Assembly (NCBI GenBank): GCA_035602155.1
Contig: DATNMW010000250.1
Coordinates: 47,240-111,239 of the forward strand
Direction: 5' to 3'
DNA length: 64,000 bases
Source of the DNA: Bog-159 sp035602155
GTDB taxonomy: Bacteria; Acidobacteriota; Terriglobia; Bryobacterales; Bryobacteraceae
How positions within the stretch are numbered: the first letter of the stretch is position 1; each line of letters begins with the position of its first letter. Shown piece by piece: positions 1-7,624 of the stretch. The notes below the pieces were generated by a model. The model saw nothing but the letters and a program-made list of their open reading frames with translations, was not told where the DNA came from and did not search any database. The translations under genes and the position numbers were made by a program.

Positions 1-443
1 AGGAAGAAGAACGGGGTCTCCAGGATCGACCAACCTGTGGCACGCAGCATCCGCGGCAAAGGCCGGTCCGCGCTACCCATGCCCATCGCGAACAGCAGGG
101 GTTGTTCTCCGAGGGCGTGTGCCAGCATGGCGGCGCCCACCACTGCATAGCGTTTATCGGCGATGCCTTCCGACAGAGGCGCGTTATAGTGCCCCACACA
201 GTGGACCTGACCACGGATAATGAACGGCTGCGTGCGGACAAAGTACCCTCCGCGCACCTCCCCGGCATCGTCCACAACTACGAAATGGCGGAATTCGATC
301 CCAGGAGCGGGTGTGTTCGGATTCGCGGCCGGAGCGGTTTCCGGCAGCGGGAAAAGCAGGGCGTCGGCCGCCCGCATCCGGGTATTGAAGGCGCGCACGG
401 CAGGCTCGTGCGAAGCTTCGTAAAGGACCACCCGGAGACCCAT
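1..443 (-). CDS. GNAT-like acyltransferase, N-terminal part (runs off left edge)
   Basis: An open frame begins with ATG at 443 and runs to the left edge without a stop, giving about 147 residues. The segment VVVDDAGEVRGGYFVR followed by a helix-forming stretch (YAVVGAAMLAHAL) resembles the central strands and acetyl-CoA-binding helix of GNAT acyltransferases, but I see no diagnostic motif. Codon use is GC3-rich like the neighbouring real genes, and the overlapping plus-strand frames look like shadows. No strong ribosome-binding site precedes the ATG. It could equally be another small-molecule transferase of the same fold. That it is a coding region is more certain than its function. Confidence 0.6.
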   Translation of the reverse strand, partial: MGLRVVLYEASHEPAVRAFNTRMRAADALLFPLPETAPAANPNTPAPGIEFRHFVVVDDAGEVRGGYFVRTQPFIIRGQVHCVGHYNAPLSEGIADKRYAVVGAAMLAHALGEQPLLFAMGMGSADRPLPRMLRATGWSILETPFFF

Positions 444-507
444 CTACACCGAGTGTAACGCGGCCCTCTGGGCGATCACCGGCCGCCGGAGTAGGCCGCG
501 TACAATG

Positions 508-848
508 TCAAAGCGCGAACGCTCGCAGCTCCCTGATGAGTGGAGTGAAAGCGTGCTGAATACGGGACCCGTTAAACTCGATCCACACCTTTTCGGCGTA
601 GCTCGACGGGAATTCTCGATATTTGGACGGGTTCGCGAGTTTCCGGCGGGCTTGTCGTCCACAGTCGCAAGGACGATTGCGGTACGGCAGATGCGCATCC
701 ACCCCTGAACCTTTTCGTGGACCGATAAGCCAAAGCTGCGCAATTCCTGAGCAATAACCGGCACGAAATCGAGCGCATCGAGGAGATCACGAACTGCGCG
801 AACGTGAATAAACGATGGCCCGCCATGAGAGAGGAACACATTTCTCAT
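508..848 (-). pseudogene. Frameshifted TIR-like domain protein relic
   Basis: From ATG 848 the frame reads MRNVFLSHGG, then VRDLLDALDFVPVIAQEL, EKVQGWMRICRTAIVLATVDD and RTRPNIEN. This order (VFLSHG start, helix, second strand, VLATVDD, RPNIE) is typical of TIR-like NAD- or nucleotide-binding domains of bacterial defence effectors. After RPNIEN, near 620-630, the frame loses sense, while the next frame continues with YAEKVWIEF, IQHAFTPLIRELRAF and a stop at 508-510, which looks like the natural C-terminus of the same family. One indel would rejoin the halves. I infer a dead gene or a sequencing error. The exact TIR family is not certain. Confidence 0.5.
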
Positions 849-1079
849 AAAAGGCGGATCGTCCTCGCTCGGTGGCGCGGCCTGCACAACTGGAGCACAT
901 CTCGTCGCCTGCACGGCGCATGACCAGCGCGTATTGGTCCACTCGCATACGCGGTACTGACATATGAGGCATAGGTGCTTGTGCAACGTAAAATGCTCCA
1001 ACTCCGCTCAGGACATCCTCTTCACGCAATAGCGCTCAACAGTCTCATCGTTGGGGTGCTGGCCGGCCACCTCTGACAT
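849..1079 (-). pseudogene. Relic of a short Cys-containing ORF upstream of the TIR-like relic
   Basis: ATG at 1079 opens MSEVAGQHPNDETVERYC and is stopped by TGA at 1005-1007. The same frame continues in sense with AELEHFTLHKHLCLICQYRV, and a shifted frame then reads RVDQYALVMRRAGDEMC. The pattern (a short acidic HPNDETVERY stretch, EH..LH.HLC.IC and a DQY..AMRRA helix) resembles small zinc-finger, anti-sigma-like ORFs common in Acidobacteriota. At least one stop and one frameshift interrupt it, so I treat it as degenerate. Whether it was once joined to the TIR-like domain downstream cannot be decided here. Confidence 0.35.
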
Positions 1080-1124
1080 GTTCAGCATGATCTCTCGTGT
1101 AAACGCACCAGCCTTCCTCTCATC

Positions 1125-4100
1125 TCAGGGAACCACCACGGAAGTGAGCGGACCGGCGGCCAGCACGGTATCGTTCGCGGCCCGGTACTCGACCCGATAG
1201 TACAGAATCCGCTGCGAAATAGCGGGTATGGTGATGGTGCATCCGGCGGCGCACGCCGCACCAGCCGGATTCTCCGAAGCGAAGTAATATGGCTGGTTTC
1301 CGGTTGTCACCGTGCTGGCGGTCGCGATGCACGCATCGTTTCGCGTGGTGCAGTCGATGAGTTGCGGAGCGCCGTACTCCTGGTAACCGAACTGCACGAT
1401 CGCGTTATTCACGCCTAGTCCCGCAGGCGGGTTCAGGGCAAGGGCGACCGGCACAAAAGTCCCGCGCGACACGGAATCCGGGGCTGGATAGGGCAGCATT
1501 TTGGCCATCCACATATCGCTGCGCTGATAGTTGAGATAATCGATTCGCAATAGCAGCCAGGAGTTGTCCGGCAATAGCCGATTATTTTCGAAGCCGTAAA
1601 CCAGGCGCAAACGGGATGTCGCAGTCACCAGACTGCGGGAGTAAGCTCCCGCGAAGTCGGTGCGGTCCAGGGTGAACTGCCGCACGGCGTCGGCAATGTC
1701 GGATATGTTTCCCACGCAAATATCGTTGCCCACGCCCAGCGGAGTGCCGCCGTGGATGCCGCTGCCGGAGCAGTAGTTCCAGACGACCCCGGGGCAGTTG
1801 ACGTACACTTGTCCCACGGTGCTGCCCGCATAGCATTCTCCGTTGGCCCGCGCGAAGCAGGCGGTATACGAGCCGGATGTGCCCGTGGAAATGCTGGAGC
1901 CGGGTCCGCTGATATCGATCAGCGGATGGGAGCCGCAGCTATTCCCTTGCGCCATCAGTTGACGGTTAATTCCCACCGTGCCGTTAGACCCGAAGAAATC
2001 GTCGGGATCGGTCACCAGGCTCGGCGTCGCCACGTAAAGCTGCTGCGCCACCAAATTGAAGGTCGGATCGAAGCCCCCGCCTTGGACCGGCATGTTGTCG
2101 TATGCGCGGATCGATTCGTAGGCCGAGGCGGCTGCGCCCGCCGCGTTTGGATGACTGCCGACGTCGAAGCCCCAAGGATGGCCGTAGACGCCGGCGAATG
2201 CCGGATTCGTGCTGGCATAATTGACACCAGTGGCTTGGTACGGCGTCAGGTTGGCAAAGGGCAGGCTCAGGATGCCAGGCACCGCTCCCAGGGCGGTTTG
2301 GTAGTCGGTCGGCCAACCCCAAATGGGCTCTGCCCACTCCGGTACGTTGGTGGCCACTGCCTCGCCGCCATCCCGCCACTCGCCATGGCCCCCGGTGTTA
2401 TTCGTGTCCTGGATCAGGCAGTTGCCGTGCGGATCGGGCGATCCGCCGCATCCGGCAAGTGGATTCCAGTACACCGTAACGGCTTGATTCGCGCTGGTCG
2501 AGCCGGGCGCGATGCCGCTCTGGTAGGACTCCCAATACAGATATACGGGACCGCTCGCGATGGCCACCTCCGATGCGTAGGCGTTTCGCTGGAAAACGAA
2601 TAAACCCGGTGTGGTGTTGTAGTTCTTGATTTCGAGCGTCATCAGCTCGTTGGAGCCACCGGACCAGTTGCAGCCGCCGGAAGAATTCGTGGTGACGCAG
2701 GCCGTGTCGCCGATCTGGGTAGTGCGCATCTCGCCGGGTGTGCCCAGGAATGGGGCCGCTACCGGCGGCGCGAAGTACGGCTCGTATCCGGTCACGCTGT
2801 GGGATGTGTAGCTGTTCATCTGGATGGCGATGCAATCCGCCGTGGCTGACAAGCCTGAGTTGAACGTATTGCATTTCGCCGGACCGGTCGCGGGAATGCC
2901 GGCGATGTTTGAAGTCGTGATTGGCCGGTATTCATTGCAGTCGAGCGATACCCAACCCGTCTCTCCGGTTTCGCCCACGCCGTGCAAACTCCGCCCCACC
3001 AGCGCGCCCTGGCCGGCGCCGATAGATCCGTGCGGTGTATTGAAGGTGTTGATCGCGCCTACGATGCGCGGCCCGCCGGACTGTCCGGCGTGCGCCGGAT
3101 TTCCATCTCCGGGCGAGAATGCGAAAATCCATCCTGGAGAGTCGCTGCCGCCCGAGTAGCAGGCGGGAAAGAAAATTCCGGTGGTCATTCCGTACGGGAC
3201 GCAGTACCCATTGTTGAAGTAAGCGGTGGAGTAAGTCGGGTCGAACGTCGCCATCTGGTCGGCGATGCTCTCGGACGCGCTGGTCTGCGGCGTCAGGTTG
3301 GTGAACGTCAGGCCGTTGCTGTAGTTGGCGGTGTAAGTTCCTGGAGTCAACGCGGTAAAATTCCCGATCTGGGCACCGCCGCCTTGTGGAGTGGCGGGTT
3401 GCGTAATGGTGGATGGATTGAAGATGCCCTGGATCACCAACGGGCCTCCGCCAGCCGGGTCCTGCGAAACACCGTAAAACGTCAGCACGGATTGCGTCTG
3501 GTCGATGTCCGCCGTCTCTCCGCCGGGGAAAGGGATGCCGTCCCAGGTATTCGTCGCCGCGCCGCCGCTGCTTCCGGCGTAGCCATAGTAGGCGTCGTTG
3601 GCGGGGTTGGTGGGATCGATCCAGTAAAGGCCGCCATAGAGGCACCAGAAGCCGCCGGAGACCGGGTTGATCATGCAACCCGTCCCGGCTCCATTATCCG
3701 GGTAGCTGGGAGATGCGCTTTCGATCGCCGCCATACTGGCGGCCGTGAGCGTAACGGTACTGCCGTCCGTGGGCGCCTGCGCGCGCCATATCAGAAACGC
3801 AAAATTATTGACGCACCAGTACACGTTTCCGGACGGCGGCGCGCCGGACACCGTCAAATCGTTGCCGTCCACGAACCCGGTGATGACGTACTCGGTGGAT
3901 GTGGTGCTCGCCGGCGGCGTGGTGCAAGCGTCGTTGTTCGACGATAGCCGGATGTGTCCGTTGCCTCCGGTCACCCAATAGAGGCTGAAGGTATCCCCGG
4001 AAACCCAGGTCACGATATTGCCGGCCATCGTGGCGCTGCCCGAATGCGGGGACGACTCCTGCACGTTGAACCTCGGGTTGGTATCCAGCAGCCAGGGGAT

Positions 4101-5084
4101 GACCCCAAACTCCGCGGTGCTGGCCTGTCCCAAAGTCTGCTGGCTGCTGGTTTGGCCCATGGTGGCCTGTTGAATCGAGCTGGCGCACGAAGCGCCGCCG
4201 TTCAGCGACAGGCAGACGTCCAGCACGCGGAAGGCGGTGGTGGCGGAATTGACGAAGCCCATAAGCCCAACGCTGAGTTGATCCAGCGTCCAACTCTGCC
4301 CGTAGCTGGAGGAACCGTATCCCGCGTCCCAGGCATTGTTCCCGTTGAGAGGGGGCCGCAGCACCAGCGGAGCGGTGCTGTTGCCCACTGTCGTGTTGCC
4401 TGTGCCCGCCACCACATTGCATGGTGAAATCCAAGGCCCGGCGGTGTCGCACGGAGCGGTCTGCCCCTGATTGAAAGCGGAGCCAAATGGCATATTGTTC
4501 CAGTACCCCCAGTCATTCCCGCGAAGTCCCACGCGCTGCAGAAGAACGCCCGTAAGAGGGTCGATAAAGGACTCGGGGGTCAGTCCCCCCAGCGACTCCG
4601 GCCAAGGCTGATCGCCGGGATGCGTGGCGTCCGACAGCCACGGATCGCCGTAGACGCCGCCCAGCGGAATGTTGCCCGTGGTGAACGTGAATGTCATAAT
4701 GTCGCCGGTGGAGGGACAAGTAATCTGGCCGAAATACGGCGTATAAGCCTGCAGCGCGCGCGAATAGTGGCGCACGCCGGCGTATTGCCCGGCAGTAGCG
4801 TATTGCGCTGTGCGCTGGCCGAGCACCACTGTTCGGGAAAGTCCGCTCAGCACCGTGCTGGGCCGGGCCAGATCGGAATTCGAGTTGGCAAACGTGCCCG
4901 GATCCACATCCAGTGCCGGAGGCGTCAGACTAACGCTCTGGCTTACCTGGATGGTACAGGCGTTTCCATCGGGCGCCGTGTACGCGATCAGGGCTTGCGT
5001 GGCGGTCGTGCCAAGTACGCGGAAGTTCCCGATGGCTGCCCGGCAGGAACAAGCCGAAGCCAATAATAAAGCCGCAAGTTTCAT
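1125..5084 (-). CDS. Large secreted protein of unknown function (1319 aa)
   Basis: The start is set at ATG 5084 (MKLAALLLASACSCRA), which gives a clear signal peptide; the frame is open further upstream but without a signal-like start. The ATG overlaps the stop of the preceding gene in an ATGA junction, so the two are translationally coupled. The protein is rich in Gly, Ser, Thr and Asn with many paired Cys and short beta-strand-like segments, as in extracellular beta-rich proteins. No catalytic motif, membrane anchor or sorting signal is visible, and I do not recognise a family. As the last gene of the secreted-protein operon it probably acts outside the cell or in the outer layer. Confidence 0.85.
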   Translation of the reverse strand: MKLAALLLASACSCRAAIGNFRVLGTTATQALIAYTAPDGNACTIQVSQSVSLTPPALDVDPGTFANSNSDLARPSTVLSGLSRTVVLGQRTAQYATAGQYAGVRHYSRALQAYTPYFGQITCPSTGDIMTFTFTTGNIPLGGVYGDPWLSDATHPGDQPWPESLGGLTPESFIDPLTGVLLQRVGLRGNDWGYWNNMPFGSAFNQGQTAPCDTAGPWISPCNVVAGTGNTTVGNSTAPLVLRPPLNGNNAWDAGYGSSSYGQSWTLDQLSVGLMGFVNSATTAFRVLDVCLSLNGGASCASSIQQATMGQTSSQQTLGQASTAEFGVIPWLLDTNPRFNVQESSPHSGSATMAGNIVTWVSGDTFSLYWVTGGNGHIRLSSNNDACTTPPASTTSTEYVITGFVDGNDLTVSGAPPSGNVYWCVNNFAFLIWRAQAPTDGSTVTLTAASMAAIESASPSYPDNGAGTGCMINPVSGGFWCLYGGLYWIDPTNPANDAYYGYAGSSGGAATNTWDGIPFPGGETADIDQTQSVLTFYGVSQDPAGGGPLVIQGIFNPSTITQPATPQGGGAQIGNFTALTPGTYTANYSNGLTFTNLTPQTSASESIADQMATFDPTYSTAYFNNGYCVPYGMTTGIFFPACYSGGSDSPGWIFAFSPGDGNPAHAGQSGGPRIVGAINTFNTPHGSIGAGQGALVGRSLHGVGETGETGWVSLDCNEYRPITTSNIAGIPATGPAKCNTFNSGLSATADCIAIQMNSYTSHSVTGYEPYFAPPVAAPFLGTPGEMRTTQIGDTACVTTNSSGGCNWSGGSNELMTLEIKNYNTTPGLFVFQRNAYASEVAIASGPVYLYWESYQSGIAPGSTSANQAVTVYWNPLAGCGGSPDPHGNCLIQDTNNTGGHGEWRDGGEAVATNVPEWAEPIWGWPTDYQTALGAVPGILSLPFANLTPYQATGVNYASTNPAFAGVYGHPWGFDVGSHPNAAGAAASAYESIRAYDNMPVQGGGFDPTFNLVAQQLYVATPSLVTDPDDFFGSNGTVGINRQLMAQGNSCGSHPLIDISGPGSSISTGTSGSYTACFARANGECYAGSTVGQVYVNCPGVVWNYCSGSGIHGGTPLGVGNDICVGNISDIADAVRQFTLDRTDFAGAYSRSLVTATSRLRLVYGFENNRLLPDNSWLLLRIDYLNYQRSDMWMAKMLPYPAPDSVSRGTFVPVALALNPPAGLGVNNAIVQFGYQEYGAPQLIDCTTRNDACIATASTVTTGNQPYYFASENPAGAACAAGCTITIPAISQRILYYRVEYRAANDTVLAAGPLTSVVVP

Positions 5085-7624
5085 CGCGTTAACCCTTGCA
5101 TCTTCATCGCCCACCAGTCGACCGAAAGACCTTCCGGCGAAACACCGGTGGACAGGTTGATGAATTGAGGTGTCAGAGTGGCCGTCGGCGCGGCCGCTAC
5201 ACTTCCTGAGTTGGCGCTGTCGATCTGGAATTGGATGGTACCCTGCGTCAAAGAGTAAATGCGTACGTGGTACCAAGTGTTTGCCGCTACCGCCAGTCCG
5301 CTGTTGACGCAGGTCTTGGTTCCGGCAACAATAACCTCGTACACCCAGTTCGTGGTGCTCTCATTCGCCGGACAACCGCCGCCTGCCGAGTCGTACCGCA
5401 CTGCAATCTCGTTCCCGCCGGATGGGTGGTAAGCGGACTGATTGTCGCTGAAGCCAACCAGATATTGAGCGTGTGCGACGCTGCTGGAGTCGGTTTGGAA
5501 GATAGCCTGTGCTTCCCAATAAGACCAGGCGCCTCCGGATCCCAGGTTGGCAAAAGCGTAAACCGCCCCATCAGTCGCATCCGACAGCGTAAGAGAACAA
5601 CCGGTGCCGGCTGTGCTCGAACTGTCCACAGACAGAATGCCAGGATGGTTTGCAACGCCTTGTATCATGGTATCCGTGCAATAGGATCCCAGCGTGACCA
5701 CATCCCAATGCAGCGTTCCGAGTTGGCCGTTGCTGTCCTTGCCGGGCAGGAACTCTTCTACCGCGTTCATCACTGTCGAGTCGAGCGGAGTGAAATCGAC
5801 CGTACCCGCCGTGTTCGTCAGGTTATTGCGAAAGGTATAGCTCCCGCCTCCCCCGCTTCCGCCACCCGCGCAGGACCAAGCCCCGTTCACGTACATGGCC
5901 ATCGCTCCGGAGCCGCCCGCCGCGCATGCCGCGGTCTGCGTGCAATTCGAGCAATACAGAATAGTTCCATTCGCGCCACTGCCAAGATTTGCGTACGTCG
6001 AACTGCCCACCTGCGCCGAATTGCTCAGCGTAAGATTGGTGGCCGACAAGTTGCCGGTCTGTGTAGTATCGTTGATCACCGCCATCACAGAATTGCTCTG
6101 CGGGAACTGCGGCGCCCACCCGGCTACGTGTACCGTTTGCACCGGCAATGAAGTGTAGCGGCCGGAGGCACTGCCGCCGAAATCGACGAAGACGTAATCG
6201 GCTTGATTGGGTGTACCGTTGAACAGGGTGCCCGGCACGGGATTCGCGGAGTCGGCGGAGATCACGCTGGGCCCCACTTCGTTCGCAAAATCGATCTGAT
6301 AGCCCGAGTTGTTGAACATCTGCAGCGTAAAGTTCCCCGAGCCGCCATTCAGCCGCAATCCAGCCGTGGTGGTGTTTACGACGTTGCCCGAGATGATTTG
6401 GCTGGGGGCCCGCACTTCCAAGCCGACTGGGCCCGCAAACTCGGCGGCGGAGAAATTATGGCTGCCGGCCCCAGCGTCGATCAGCATCCCCCATCCGGTC
6501 GCCGTGGTGGCCATGATCTGGCTTCCATCCAGTGAGCTATTGCTGTATACGCCCCCCAGCGTGTTCAGAAACGCATTGAGATTCGAAAGGTGACCGTTGC
6601 CGTTGTAAGTGGTGGAGGTCTGGACCTGCATTCCCCAGCCGCCGTTCTGGTAGAGCACCATCTCCACGAAGTCGGAATCGTGCGGGCCGCGGAAAGTCCA
6701 GCCGTTTCCGTTATTGAAGGCCGACCGGATCCCGGTAAAATATCCTTCCAGATCCAGGTAGGGCGTGGCAAAGGTGGAATCCAGGCCCCACTCCGTGTAA
6801 ATCCCGTCCGAATATGCGTTCCGCACGGACACGTCGGTTATCTCCAGGCCGTGGCCATATAGCCGGATGCCGTAGCTGGCCCCCGTTTGGTTGATTTTGT
6901 TGCCGTCGATCGTGCAACCCCGAATTTCTCCGCGGAACAAACCGAACGTACTGTTCTGGCCGGTCAGCGCCGCGAAGTTCGTTTGCGAGATGACATCCAC
7001 ATTCGCGCCGTTTTTCAACATCAAGGTGGTCACGCCCGGGCCGGCGCATTCGATCTTGCCCGTTCCCGTTTGGTCGGTGAGAGAGTCCGAAAACCGGATA
7101 CCCCCCACCGTGTGCGTCCCTACCCCGAAGTAGATCTTCTGACCTTTGGCCAAAGTGATAACGCTGTTGACCACATATGTGCCGTCGTCGGCTCGAACCT
7201 CCCCGCCGCCGGAGGCCAGTGCCGCCGTAAAAGCCGCCGAATCGTCGGTAACGCCGTCGCCCTTTGCTCCGAAGTCTTTGACGTGAACCACATCCTGCAG
7301 CTTGGAAGTCACCGTGCGCGTCACGGCCCCCGCGCCCAACTGCAAGAACGTGCTGGTTCCCGTCAGTTGCTGCGTCCACGTGTTGGTGGCGGTGCACAGG
7401 TATATGTTTTGTCCGGGCGCGGCATCCGTGGCGAAGTACTCGGCGCCTTGCGTGCAGGTCGCCGGCAGTTGCGCCGTGGTCCCGCGCTTGGCCGGTATGG
7501 TGTACGTGGCGCCCGACGCGTCCCACGGGCCGATCTGGATACGGCCGCCATTCACCACTGTTTGCCCCCCAAGAAAAGCTGCGCTCACCAACAGGAGAAC
7601 GCAGAGCCGAAAGCTGTTCTTCAT
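5081..7624 (-). CDS. Secreted pectate-lyase-superfamily beta-helix protein (847 aa)
   Basis: ATG 7624 follows a good ribosome-binding site (GAGGAA) and gives a signal peptide (MKNSFRLCVLLLVSAAFLGG). It overlaps the upstream stop as TAATG. Residues about 30-95 form a module with LPATC..G and NIYLC.A.NTWT that is shared with the next protein upstream. At about 120-145 the motif VKDFGAKGDGVTDD marks the start of a pectate-lyase-3/GH28-like right-handed beta-helix, followed by repeated N- and G-rich turns. The last 200 residues (YWEAQAIFQ, AQYLVGFSDN, EIAVRYDS) look like a concanavalin-like sandwich. It may bind or cleave polysaccharide, or act as a tailspike-like fibre. The substrate is unknown. 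Confidence 0.85.
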   Translation of the reverse strand: MKNSFRLCVLLLVSAAFLGGQTVVNGGRIQIGPWDASGATYTIPAKRGTTAQLPATCTQGAEYFATDAAPGQNIYLCTATNTWTQQLTGTSTFLQLGAGAVTRTVTSKLQDVVHVKDFGAKGDGVTDDSAAFTAALASGGGEVRADDGTYVVNSVITLAKGQKIYFGVGTHTVGGIRFSDSLTDQTGTGKIECAGPGVTTLMLKNGANVDVISQTNFAALTGQNSTFGLFRGEIRGCTIDGNKINQTGASYGIRLYGHGLEITDVSVRNAYSDGIYTEWGLDSTFATPYLDLEGYFTGIRSAFNNGNGWTFRGPHDSDFVEMVLYQNGGWGMQVQTSTTYNGNGHLSNLNAFLNTLGGVYSNSSLDGSQIMATTATGWGMLIDAGAGSHNFSAAEFAGPVGLEVRAPSQIISGNVVNTTTAGLRLNGGSGNFTLQMFNNSGYQIDFANEVGPSVISADSANPVPGTLFNGTPNQADYVFVDFGGSASGRYTSLPVQTVHVAGWAPQFPQSNSVMAVINDTTQTGNLSATNLTLSNSAQVGSSTYANLGSGANGTILYCSNCTQTAACAAGGSGAMAMYVNGAWSCAGGGSGGGGSYTFRNNLTNTAGTVDFTPLDSTVMNAVEEFLPGKDSNGQLGTLHWDVVTLGSYCTDTMIQGVANHPGILSVDSSSTAGTGCSLTLSDATDGAVYAFANLGSGGAWSYWEAQAIFQTDSSSVAHAQYLVGFSDNQSAYHPSGGNEIAVRYDSAGGGCPANESTTNWVYEVIVAGTKTCVNSGLAVAANTWYHVRIYSLTQGTIQFQIDSANSGSVAAAPTATLTPQFINLSTGVSPEGLSVDWWAMKMQGLTR

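Noticed and set aside
1752..2603. 283-codon plus-strand frame in the large secreted gene
   Set aside because: Arg/Ala-rich shadow of a signal-peptide-bearing minus-strand gene.
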